Origin: an uncultured Prevotellaceae bacterium
Lineage (GTDB): Bacteria; Bacteroidota; Bacteroidia; Bacteroidales; Bacteroidaceae
NCBI GenBank assembly: GCA_947306605.1
Contig: CAMZHB010000120.1
Location: forward strand, 1-5,660
DNA length: 5,660 nucleotides
Direction of reading: 5' to 3'
Part shown: piece by piece, positions 1 to 5,660 of the stretch
Layout: each line of letters starts with the position of its first letter
Position numbering within the stretch: position 1 is the stretch's first letter
The notes under the pieces: generated by a model
Databases searched by the model: none
What the model was told of the DNA's origin: nothing
What the model saw: the letters and a program-made list of their open reading frames with translations, nothing else
Made by a program: the position numbers and the translations under genes

Positions 1-354
1 ACTCGGGGAAGCGGTCGTACTCAGGTTCCAGAGAAAGAAAAATTGCGTTTGTTGGCGGCTCATCAGAGTACAATGTGCATCTTCTTGTCTGCAACATTGG
101 CTGAGGAAATCCAAACTGAATTGTTGGCTGGAGGGTATCCGCCGGAAACACCGGTAGCAGTGTGTCATAAGTTGACATGGAGAGAACAAATGATTTTACG
201 TGGTCAATTGAAAGATTTGGCTCAAATTGTCAGAGAGAATAACCTCACGCTAACAACAATGATAATAGTGGGTGAGGCAATAGATAATCGTGAAGGTCAA
301 AGCCGTCTTTACGACAAGAGTTTTTCTCACTTATTTCGTGAATCACAATCATGA
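1..354 (+). CDS. cobM/cbiF: Precorrin-4 / cobalt-precorrin-4 C11-methyltransferase, C-terminal part (5' end outside window)
   Basis: This SAM-dependent methyltransferase adds the C11 methyl group to (cobalt-)precorrin-4 in the cytoplasm. The frame is open from base 1 and encodes 117 residues before TGA, roughly the last half of a family that is usually about 250 residues long. Seen in the fragment: a GSGRTQVPEKEKL segment (residues 3-15) matching the family's GRTPVPE-type motif, a CIFLSA strand (26-31), CHKLTWREQ (55-63) followed by LRG (66-68), and a MIIVGEAI strand (87-94) near the end. A TTG at base 43 could be taken as a start, but conserved sequence lies upstream of it, so the gene clearly enters from the left. 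Its TGA overlaps the ATG of the next gene in an ATGA arrangement. Some relatives may carry an N-terminal CbiG fusion; that cannot be seen here. The family call is firm; the choice between cobM and cbiF naming rests on CbiD next door, which favours the anaerobic form. Confidence 0.93.
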   Translation, partial: TRGSGRTQVPEKEKLRLLAAHQSTMCIFLSATLAEEIQTELLAGGYPPETPVAVCHKLTWREQMILRGQLKDLAQIVRENNLTLTTMIIVGEAIDNREGQSRLYDKSFSHLFRESQS

Positions 355-1943
355 TATTGATTTTTGGAGGAACGACAGAAGGACGTCTTGCTGCTCAGGT
401 TTGTGACCAAGCAGGGAAACTCTTTTATTACTCAACATTGAGTGATAGTCAAGTAATCCCCCTGCGCCATGGTGTACGGCTTGTCGAAGCAATGACGGCA
501 GACGAAATGCTTCTGTTTTGTCAGAAGGAAAAAATTCATTGTATTGTTGATGCTTCCCATCCCTTTGCTGTAGAATTGCATAAAAACATAGCAAAGACGG
601 GAATACACGTAATACGCTTGATGAGGCATAATGTCAAGGAAAAGACTACTTCTTCTTTAATCAATATGTGCTACGATTATGATGAACTGTTGGCAAAATT
701 GAAAGAGAATCCTCCGAAACGCCTGTTAGCTTTGTCTGGTGTCAATACAATTCCCAAACTGAAAGAGTATTGGCAAACTCATGAAACTTTTTTCCGTATT
801 TTGTCGCGTATAGAAAGCATAGAATGTGCGACAGATAACGGCTTTCCAATGGATAATCTCATTTTTTATACAGAATCCAACGTGTTGCCCACAAAGGAGC
901 AAGAACAGGTTCTGATGAAAGAAATAGATTGTGATGCTATTGTTACGAAAGAAAGCGGTATAACCGGTGGTTACGCAGCAAAAGTCCAAGCTGCATTGGA
1001 GTTAGGTTTGAGGGTTTTTGTTATTAAAGCTCCAGATTATTCAGATTCTTTTTTTAACAAAGAAAGACTTCAAGTAGTAACGGGTTGTCATGGCCTCAGA
1101 AGAGCAATAGAAAAAACAATACCGGAATTTTTCCCCTTACATACGGGGTTCACTTCAGGTACAATTGCCACCGCAGCCGTCAAGGCAGCTGCCATGGCTT
1201 TGATAAAAAACAAAATCCAGGACGTTGTGGAGATTTTGTTGCCCAATTCAGAAACAATATCCATTAATGTGGAGGATGTAAGAGTAATAAATGTGGACGG
1301 AAGGCATTATGCAGAAGCGACCGTGTTGAAAGATTTCAGTGATGACCCTGATGTGACACGTGGTTGTAGGATTACAGCTCGTGTGGAAGTGACATCTGAT
1401 TCGAATGGCGGTATTCGTTTTTTGAGAGGAGAAGGAGTGGGCCGAGTAACCTTGCCTGGATTAGGGATACCTGTAGGAGACGCTGCAATAAATAGGATTC
1501 CAAGGCAAATGATGACGGCTGAAGTGCGGAAGTTGACGGACAAAAGTGTAGATATTACGATTTCCGTTGAAAATGGGCAAGAAATAGCTAAGCGGACATT
1601 TAATGAACGTGTTGGAGTAATCGATGGTATAAGTATTATAGGTTCCACTGGTATAGTATTTCCTTTCTCTAACGATGCTTTCATTGAAAGTGTCAGTCGG
1701 GAATTGGAAGTTGCAAAGGCTATAGGCTGTGATGTCATAGGCCTTGCCTCAGGAAAGCAAGGTGAAGAAGCTCTGATTTCAGGAAACCCTTCTTTACGTG
1801 TGGTTCACTATGGGAATGTCATCGGCGACACCTTGAGTCGTGCATATGAAATAGGATTCCGTCATGTTATACTGGGTATAATGATAGGTAAAGCTGTGAA
1901 ATTGGCGGAAGGAAATCTCAATACACATTCACATAAAGTGTGA
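351..1943 (+). CDS. cbiJ-cbiD: Fusion of precorrin-6A reductase (CobK/CbiJ) and cobalt-precorrin-5B C1-methyltransferase (CbiD), ending before the usual CbiD C-terminus
   Basis: A 530-residue bifunctional enzyme of corrin ring synthesis. Residues 1 to about 255 are the reductase that converts (cobalt-)precorrin-6A to 6B with a reduced nicotinamide cofactor: GGTTEG nucleotide-binding loop (6-11), DASHPFA (67-73), and TKESG (199-203). Residues about 263-530 are CbiD, the SAM-dependent C1 methyltransferase: TGFTSGT (265-271), DDPDVT (331-336), GEGVGRVTLPGLGIPVGD (360-377), GISIIGSTGIVFPFS (426-440), GNVIGDTL (488-495) and IGKAVKLAEGNLNTHS (512-527). The linker is short, about 245-262. The two activities are consecutive in the pathway, CbiD's product being the reductase's substrate, so the fusion may help hand over the intermediate. 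The ATG overlaps the upstream TGA (ATGA). The stop falls just after the NTHS motif, where CbiD proteins normally continue for roughly 70 more residues; that tail is found in the next frame (1940-2146). Confidence 0.95.
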   Translation: MILIFGGTTEGRLAAQVCDQAGKLFYYSTLSDSQVIPLRHGVRLVEAMTADEMLLFCQKEKIHCIVDASHPFAVELHKNIAKTGIHVIRLMRHNVKEKTTSSLINMCYDYDELLAKLKENPPKRLLALSGVNTIPKLKEYWQTHETFFRILSRIESIECATDNGFPMDNLIFYTESNVLPTKEQEQVLMKEIDCDAIVTKESGITGGYAAKVQAALELGLRVFVIKAPDYSDSFFNKERLQVVTGCHGLRRAIEKTIPEFFPLHTGFTSGTIATAAVKAAAMALIKNKIQDVVEILLPNSETISINVEDVRVINVDGRHYAEATVLKDFSDDPDVTRGCRITARVEVTSDSNGGIRFLRGEGVGRVTLPGLGIPVGDAAINRIPRQMMTAEVRKLTDKSVDITISVENGQEIAKRTFNERVGVIDGISIIGSTGIVFPFSNDAFIESVSRELEVAKAIGCDVIGLASGKQGEEALISGNPSLRVVHYGNVIGDTLSRAYEIGFRHVILGIMIGKAVKLAEGNLNTHSHKV

Positions 1944-1949
1944 ATAAAC
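1932..1949 (+). other. Probable frame disruption or gene split within cbiD (GTGTGA junction)
   Basis: The fusion frame reads CAT AAA GTG TGA and stops at 1943. The tail frame resumes at the overlapping GTG at 1940-1942, followed by AAT AAA CCA. The tail frame has its own stop (TAA, 1934-1936) just upstream, so it cannot be read from further left. Removing one TG from the GTGTG run, or adding one base, would join the frames in register (...HSHKV then NKPFL...). A TG dinucleotide duplication is thus the simplest mutational explanation. A natural split with GTGA stop-start coupling is the alternative. No classical -1 slippery heptamer is present. Confidence 0.7.
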
Positions 1950-2146
1950 CATTCCTTATTGATGTGGCAAATTCTGTAGGAGTAGTCAATGCAAAAGAAA
2001 CGATAGAAAGAATAACTTTGGCCCGAGAATTATGGGAACTGATGCCTCCTGAGTTTTTTGAGAATTTGCAAATGTTATGTTTGAAACATTGTAGGACGGT
2101 GTTTCCTTCGGGGGTACTGGATATACGGATAATTAAGAATAGATAA
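1940..2146 (+). CDS. C-terminal segment of CbiD in a displaced frame (possible separate coupled ORF or frameshifted remnant)
   Basis: 68 codons from a GTG that overlaps the preceding TGA (GTGA). The product, from NKPFLIDVANSVG to LDIRIIKNR, is not a recognisable independent protein. It matches what should follow the NTHS motif in CbiD: a helix with TLARELWELMPPEFF (residues 26-40), then LCLKHC (46-51), then a basic and hydrophobic strand (GVLDIRII, 58-65). Added to the CbiD part of the upstream gene it brings that domain to about 336 residues, near the family's usual size. The frame is intact and family-like throughout, so if this is a mutation it is recent, or the segment is still translated. 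GTG is the only practical start; the next ATG is deep inside the helix region. There is no Shine-Dalgarno sequence, as for the other genes here. It ends three bases before the permease gene. Whether the two pieces assemble into an active enzyme is unknown, and a sequencing error is also possible. Confidence 0.72.
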   Translation: MNKPFLIDVANSVGVVNAKETIERITLARELWELMPPEFFENLQMLCLKHCRTVFPSGVLDIRIIKNR

Positions 2147-2149
2147 CCG

Positions 2150-3151
2150 ATGAAAATGTTGTTGTTACCATTGGGAGTAGTGGTATTTGGCCTATTAAAC
2201 CTCATGATAGGTTCTGTGCCGATTCCGTTGGACGAAGTCACAAGAATACTTTTTGGTCAAGGCAGTGAAAACGAAGTCTATGCTAATATTGTCTTGAATA
2301 CGCGTTTGCCGCAGACACTTACTGCAATAGCTTGTGGTGCTGGGCTGTCGGTTGCTGGTTTAGAAATGCAGACTGTTTTTCAAAATCCGTTGGCAGGGCC
2401 GTCTGTTTTGGGTGTCAGTAGTGCTGCCAGTTTGGGAGTTGCCTTTGTCGTCTTGTTGAGTGGAGTTATAGGAAGTAGCGTCCTGTCGCGTTTCGGGGTC
2501 GTCGGTAATGCGGCTCTGACGCTTGCGGCTATTGCAGGCGCTCTTTTAGCCATGACACTTATTGTTTGGCTCTCTCAAAGAGTAAAAGGACGAGCAACGC
2601 TACTCATTGTTGGTGTACTCATCGGATACATAGCAAGTGCCATTATTGGCGTTTTAAAGTATTTTTCTAATGAAGAAGATATCCGTGCTTATGTTATTTG
2701 GGGATTAGGCTCTTTTTCCCGGGTTACGGGGGGGCAGGTTTATGTGTTTGTAGGTCTCATGACTTTATTTTGTCCTCTTTCAATGCTTTTGGCAAAACCG
2801 CTTAATACATTGTTATTAGGTGAAAGATATGCTGCAAACTTAGGTATAAATATTCGTAGGACACGTATGCTGATTATTGGTTCCGCAGGAATCCTAACGG
2901 CAATTACAACGGCCTATTGTGGCCCCATCATGTTTCTCGGTTTAGCCGTTCCGCATATTTGCCGGGGACTCTTTGCCACCGCCGATCACCGGGTGTTACT
3001 TCCCTCCACGCTTTTTACTGGGGCAGCATTAGCTCTTGTATGTAATCTCATTGCAAGACTTCCAGGCATGGAGGGCGCCTTGCCGATTAATTCTGTAACA
3101 GCACTGATTGGGGCGCCTGTTGCTCTTACTATTTTACTTCATAGAAAATGA
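2150..3151 (+). CDS. btuC: FecCD/BtuC-family ABC importer permease, probably for corrinoids
   Basis: A 333-residue, very hydrophobic inner-membrane protein of the usual length for the BtuC/FecCD family, which forms about ten membrane helices and works as a dimer with an ATPase and a periplasmic binding protein. Family features seen: GSVPIPLDEV after the first helix (21-30), RLPQTL (52-57), the long conserved segment AGLSVAGLEMQTVFQNPLAG (64-83) followed by PSVLG, WGLGSFS (184-190), LGERYAANLGI (223-233), GPIMFLGLAVPHICR (258-272, the cytoplasmic loop region that contacts the ATPase), and LPINSVTALIGAP near the C-terminus (311-323). The family also imports ferric siderophores and haem, and sequence alone does not separate these. 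Placement between cbiD and cobU/cobT/cobS is the reason for proposing corrinoid or cobinamide uptake. No ATPase or binding-protein gene lies next to it in the window. A run of seven G bases (2728-2734) lies in the gene. Its stop overlaps the next ATG (ATGA). Confidence 0.9.
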   Translation: MKMLLLPLGVVVFGLLNLMIGSVPIPLDEVTRILFGQGSENEVYANIVLNTRLPQTLTAIACGAGLSVAGLEMQTVFQNPLAGPSVLGVSSAASLGVAFVVLLSGVIGSSVLSRFGVVGNAALTLAAIAGALLAMTLIVWLSQRVKGRATLLIVGVLIGYIASAIIGVLKYFSNEEDIRAYVIWGLGSFSRVTGGQVYVFVGLMTLFCPLSMLLAKPLNTLLLGERYAANLGINIRRTRMLIIGSAGILTAITTAYCGPIMFLGLAVPHICRGLFATADHRVLLPSTLFTGAALALVCNLIARLPGMEGALPINSVTALIGAPVALTILLHRK

Positions 3152-3633
3152 AAAAGAAATATACTGATATTTTTTTTGACTTGGATAATACGTTATACGA
3201 TACCTCGCGGTTGGCAACGGGGAGTGCAGCCGGTTCATGTACAGATGTGTGTGTGCCGGGAGCGGAGTTGGTGGTTACATATTTAAAACAACACGGATAT
3301 CGTTTGCATGTATGTACTAATGGTCAAAAAATAGAACAGGGAGCAAAACTCAGAGAAACTGGATTGGCAGAGCATTTCAAGACACTAATCACAAGTGAGG
3401 TAATAGGTGTAGAAAAACCAGATTGCCATTTCTTTGTTGAAGCTCTCAAGATGGTTGATTCACATGCTGCTGAGACGCTTGTCATTGGTGACAATTTTGA
3501 TACCGATATGCTTGGTGCCATACGTGCCGGTATTGATTGCATGCTTTTCAACCGTTGGCAACATGATTTTGTTCCTCCTGAACCTGTTACCTATGTTATT
3601 CAAGAATTAACCGATGTAATAAGACTTTTATGA
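3148..3633 (+). CDS. Small HAD-family hydrolase (phosphatase) with a strongly reduced cap
   Basis: 161 residues with all four HAD catalytic motifs: DLDNT (11-15, nucleophile D11 and acid D13), TNG (57-59), the lysine of EKP (K90), and GDNFDTD (114-120) with the metal-binding acidic residues. The fold most resembles YjjG-like and related haloacid dehalogenase hydrolases, usually about 220-230 residues, but the stretch between motif I and the VPGA segment (37-40), where the helical cap normally sits, is only about 20 residues. The protein is cytoplasmic; no signal peptide or membrane helix is seen. It overlaps the permease upstream and cobU downstream, both by ATGA, so it is cotranscribed with nucleotide-loop assembly genes. 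The pathway needs a phosphatase for alpha-ribazole 5'-phosphate or adenosylcobalamin 5'-phosphate, usually CobC of another family; this protein could fill or supplement that role, but that is inference from context only. Other small phosphorylated substrates are equally possible. Confidence 0.88.
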   Translation: MKKKYTDIFFDLDNTLYDTSRLATGSAAGSCTDVCVPGAELVVTYLKQHGYRLHVCTNGQKIEQGAKLRETGLAEHFKTLITSEVIGVEKPDCHFFVEALKMVDSHAAETLVIGDNFDTDMLGAIRAGIDCMLFNRWQHDFVPPEPVTYVIQELTDVIRLL

Positions 3634-4190
3634 AACGAATAATTTTAATTACAGGAGGCCAGCGCTCCGGTAAAAGTAGCTATGCTGAGCAGTTGGCCAT
3701 GTCTTTGTCTGATAATCCCATTTATATGGCAACAGCACATGTGTGGGATGAGGAGTTTGCCGAGCGTGTACGCAAACATAAAAATAGAAGAGGTCCGGAA
3801 TGGACAAATATAGAAGAAGAATTTTATCTCAGTTCGCATAACGTGAATGGCTGTGTGGTGCTGATAGACTGTTGTACATTGTGGGCAACGAATTTCTTCA
3901 GCAAATATAGGTTGAAAGATGACACAGAAACCGTTCCTGATGTCAACCTTGTACTGGAAGAAATGTGTAAAGAGTTCGATAAGTTTACGGCTCAAGAGGC
4001 AACTTTCATTTTTGTAACTAACGAAATAGGCCTTGGAGGAACGAGTCCTAATGCATTGCAGCGGTGTTTTACCGATTTGTTGGGATGGTTCAATCAATAT
4101 GTTGCAAGCCGGGCAAACGAAGTGTATTTTATGGTTAGCGGTCAACCCATAGTGATTAAGCAAAGTGACTTACAAAAACATTCGGAATAA
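3630..4190 (+). CDS. cobU: Adenosylcobinamide kinase / adenosylcobinamide-phosphate guanylyltransferase
   Basis: A 186-residue cytoplasmic enzyme that phosphorylates adenosylcobinamide and then transfers GMP from GTP to give adenosylcobinamide-GDP. It has the P-loop GGQRSGKS (9-16), an IYMATA strand (31-36), and RVRKH (46-50), in which H50 corresponds to the guanylylated histidine of the Salmonella enzyme (H46 there), followed by a GPEW segment (55-58). A Walker B-like strand, VVLIDCCTLWATN (76-88), and VTNEIGLGG (129-137) follow, then the NQYVAS helix (155-160) and an EVYFMVSGQP end segment (164-173). The length agrees with the family, about 180 residues. The start ATG overlaps the HAD stop (ATGA), and the stop TAA shares its last base with the cobT start (TAATG). 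The pairing with cobT and cobS downstream is the standard nucleotide-loop cluster. No missing key residues were noticed. Confidence 0.96.
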   Translation: MKRIILITGGQRSGKSSYAEQLAMSLSDNPIYMATAHVWDEEFAERVRKHKNRRGPEWTNIEEEFYLSSHNVNGCVVLIDCCTLWATNFFSKYRLKDDTETVPDVNLVLEEMCKEFDKFTAQEATFIFVTNEIGLGGTSPNALQRCFTDLLGWFNQYVASRANEVYFMVSGQPIVIKQSDLQKHSE

Positions 4191-5245
4191 TGATACAACC
4201 CATTGATAAAACATTAATGCCAAGTATTCAGGATAAACTTGACAACCTGAACAAACCCAAAGGTTCGCTCGGACGTTTGGAAAGTCTGGCTATGCAGATT
4301 TCTCTGATACAACATACAGTTCATCCTCATCTTGAGCATCCTTGTCACATACTTTTTGGAAGCGACCATGGGATTGAACGTGAAGGAGTATCCGCTTCGC
4401 CGCGTGAAGTCACTTGGCAGCAGATGATAAATTACGGCCGGGGAGGTGGTGGCGTGAATGTGCTTTGCCGTCAGCATGGTTTTAGTTTGCGCATTGTGGA
4501 TGTCGGTGTTGACTATGTCCTGGATAGTTCTACTTATGCCCATATTATTTCGCGAAAAATAGGATATGGTACTCGTAATTTCCGATATGAAGCGGCTATG
4601 AGCCGTGAAGAATGGAAGAAAGCTTTGTCTGTTGGGGCGGAACAGGTGGAAGCTTGCTTCCATGAAGGTTGTAATGTGTTAAGCCTTGGTGAAATGGCGA
4701 TAGGTAATACCTCTCCATCGAGCATTTTAATGCACTTGTTTACGACTATCCCTCTGGAACGGTGCGTTGGAGCCGGTAGCGGGCTGAACGAAGATGGAGT
4801 ACGCCACAAGTTGCGAATACTTCAGGAGTCATTGGTCCGATATGACACGATAAAACGTGAGCAAGATGAAGAATATACAGATGTAACTGATACGATTCGT
4901 CATTTTGCGGGATACGAAATGGCAGCAGCTATCGGTGCCATGTTGAGAGCTGCAGAATTGAAAATGGTAATACTTGTAGACGGATTCATCATGACAGCGT
5001 GCATGTTGGCGGCTTCGAAAATGGATTCTGCTATTATGGATTATGCTGTTTTTGGTCATTGTGGCGACGAGGGCGGTCACAAACTCATGCTTGAAGCTAT
5101 GGGTGCGCAACCGTTGCTTCATCTCGGATTAAGACTAGGCGAGGGTACCGGAGCTATTTGTGCTTACCCTATAGTTGTGTCTGCCGTGAATTTGTTGAAT
5201 GAAATGGATAACTTCAGCCATGCAAAGATTACAAAATACTTCTAA
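4190..5245 (+). CDS. cobT: Nicotinate-nucleotide--dimethylbenzimidazole phosphoribosyltransferase
   Basis: A 351-residue cytoplasmic enzyme that transfers phosphoribose from nicotinate mononucleotide to the lower-ligand base, giving alpha-ribazole 5'-phosphate or a related nucleotide. Family length is about 340-360, so it is complete. Motifs: LNKPKGSLGRLE (20-31), FGSDHGIEREGVSASP (56-71), the glycine-rich YGRGGGGVNVL (82-92), DVGVD (104-108), LGEMAIGNTSPSS (166-178), GAGSGLNEDGVRHK (194-207), ILVDGFI (261-267), and LGLRLGEGTGA (312-322), in which E318 corresponds to the catalytic glutamate (E317 in Salmonella). The sequence does not reveal which base (dimethylbenzimidazole, adenine, a phenol) is preferred; anaerobes often use others. 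It begins in a TAATG overlap with cobU. The 3' end overlaps cobS by 26 bases, the longest overlap in the window. Confidence 0.96.
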   Translation: MIQPIDKTLMPSIQDKLDNLNKPKGSLGRLESLAMQISLIQHTVHPHLEHPCHILFGSDHGIEREGVSASPREVTWQQMINYGRGGGGVNVLCRQHGFSLRIVDVGVDYVLDSSTYAHIISRKIGYGTRNFRYEAAMSREEWKKALSVGAEQVEACFHEGCNVLSLGEMAIGNTSPSSILMHLFTTIPLERCVGAGSGLNEDGVRHKLRILQESLVRYDTIKREQDEEYTDVTDTIRHFAGYEMAAAIGAMLRAAELKMVILVDGFIMTACMLAASKMDSAIMDYAVFGHCGDEGGHKLMLEAMGAQPLLHLGLRLGEGTGAICAYPIVVSAVNLLNEMDNFSHAKITKYF

Positions 5246-5660
5246 ACGGGTGCTCGCTGCGTTGATGTTTTTCACGCGGATTCCGTTCTGGCGTATAGCG
5301 GAAGTGGAAAAAAAACATTATGAAGGTTTGGTGCCTTTATGGCCTTTGGCCGGGTGGTTTACCGGAGGCATCATGTGTTTGGTTACATGGCTCGCAATGC
5401 ATGCAGGTTTGTCGATAAATGTGTCTGTCATACTTGCAATATTGTCCCGACTTTTACTTACTGGAGCTCTTCACGAAGATGGTTTTGCCGACTTTTGTGA
5501 TGGCTTTGGTGGAGGCGCCACAAAGGAGTCGATTCTTACCATCATGAAGGATTCTCATATTGGTTCCTATGGAGTCATAGGGCTGATGCTTTACTATCTA
5601 CTCTTTTGGAATTGTCTTACGGTGTTTCTTGGGCAAGGTTGGTCGCCTTTGATGTTGATT
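5220..5660 (+). CDS. cobS: Adenosylcobinamide-GDP ribazoletransferase (cobalamin synthase), N-terminal part (3' end outside window)
   Basis: 147 codons are open to the end of the window with no stop; the family is usually about 250 residues. This integral membrane enzyme joins adenosylcobinamide-GDP and alpha-ribazole (or its phosphate) to make cobalamin (phosphate). Motifs: FFTRIPFW (17-24), WPLAGWFTGG (at about 41-50), the conserved TGALHEDGFADFCDGFGGG block (81-99) with its acidic residues for metal and substrate binding, and IMKDSHIGSYG (108-118). Hydrophobic helices lie around 45-60, 63-82 and 117-135. The ATG at 5220 sits inside the end of cobT in a different frame. It places TRIP at residue 19, close to known family members; GTG at 5250 or ATG at 5265 would leave too little before TRIP. 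No Shine-Dalgarno sequence is seen, so coupling to cobT translation is likely. An A8 run at 5308-5315 lies early in the gene, in frame. Confidence 0.94.
   Translation, partial: MQRLQNTSKRVLAALMFFTRIPFWRIAEVEKKHYEGLVPLWPLAGWFTGGIMCLVTWLAMHAGLSINVSVILAILSRLLLTGALHEDGFADFCDGFGGGATKESILTIMKDSHIGSYGVIGLMLYYLLFWNCLTVFLGQGWSPLMLI

Noticed and set aside
43..354. A complete 103-residue gene starting at TTG 43
   Set aside because: Conserved CbiF/CobM sequence continues upstream in the same frame to base 1, so this is the tail of a longer gene.
1307..1738. 143-codon reading frame on the minus strand inside cbiD
   Set aside because: It is opposite strongly conserved CbiD motifs and its product shows no recognisable family features; it is a shadow frame.
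1932..1945. Programmed -1 ribosomal frameshift to produce full-length CbiD
   Set aside because: CAT AAA GTG TGA contains no slippery heptamer, and re-pairing of the Lys or Val tRNA one base back would mismatch. Mutation or coupled reinitiation fits better.
3645..4163. 172-codon reading frame on the minus strand opposite cobU
   Set aside because: It covers nearly all of a well-conserved cobU in antisense and has no independent motifs or start context.
4214..4663. 149-codon minus-strand frame opposite cobT, with similar frames at 4534-4809 and 4829-5122
   Set aside because: All lie within the conserved cobT coding region and their products look like random antisense translations.
5308..5315. 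A8 run early in cobS as a frameshifting or broken-gene site
   Set aside because: The frame is correct through the run and the downstream CobS motifs are in the same frame, so nothing needs frameshifting here.
1..5660. Cobalamin riboswitch, promoter or terminator inside the window
   Set aside because: There is no non-coding gap long enough; gene junctions are overlaps or 3-base gaps. Any riboswitch would lie upstream of the operon's first gene, outside the window.

Overview
The window is a continuous, plus-strand, tightly packed segment of a cobalamin (vitamin B12) biosynthesis and uptake operon. It starts inside one gene and ends inside another, and it has no intergenic stretch longer than a few bases. 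Several traits point to a Bacteroidales-type anaerobe (Bacteroides/Parabacteroides/Prevotella relatives): moderate GC content by eye, start codons without recognisable Shine-Dalgarno sequences, a CobK/CbiJ-CbiD fusion, and a CobS resembling those I recall from Bacteroides. CbiD is a marker of the early-cobalt-insertion (anaerobic) corrin route. The species is not determined.

Layout: (1) 1-354, the C-terminal part of CobM/CbiF, the C11 methyltransferase. (2) 351-1943, a fusion of precorrin-6A reductase (CobK/CbiJ, N-terminal) with the C1 methyltransferase CbiD (C-terminal). (3) 1940-2146, a 68-codon reading frame that looks like the missing C-terminal end of CbiD, displaced into another frame at a GTGTGA junction. 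(4) 2150-3151, a BtuC/FecCD-type ABC importer permease. (5) 3148-3633, a small HAD-family phosphatase with almost no cap domain. (6) 3630-4190, CobU/CobP. (7) 4190-5245, CobT. (8) 5220-5660, the first 147 codons of CobS, running off the window.

How they work together: CbiF, CbiD and CbiJ carry out middle steps of corrin ring building (C11 methylation, C1 methylation, ring reduction). CobU activates adenosylcobinamide with GTP, CobT makes alpha-ribazole phosphate from the lower-ligand base, and CobS joins the two. The BtuC-like permease suggests the same operon also supports corrinoid uptake. The HAD protein is a plausible phosphatase for a nucleotide-loop intermediate, but that is inference. 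Neighbouring genes overlap by 1, 4 or 26 bases or are 3 bases apart, so one transcript with coupled translation is likely. I see no promoter, riboswitch or terminator inside the window.

This is mostly a well-known pathway. The most notable points are the apparent split of CbiD, the cap-reduced HAD gene between uptake and nucleotide-loop genes, and the permease without an adjacent ATPase. I did not find evidence for a wholly new system.
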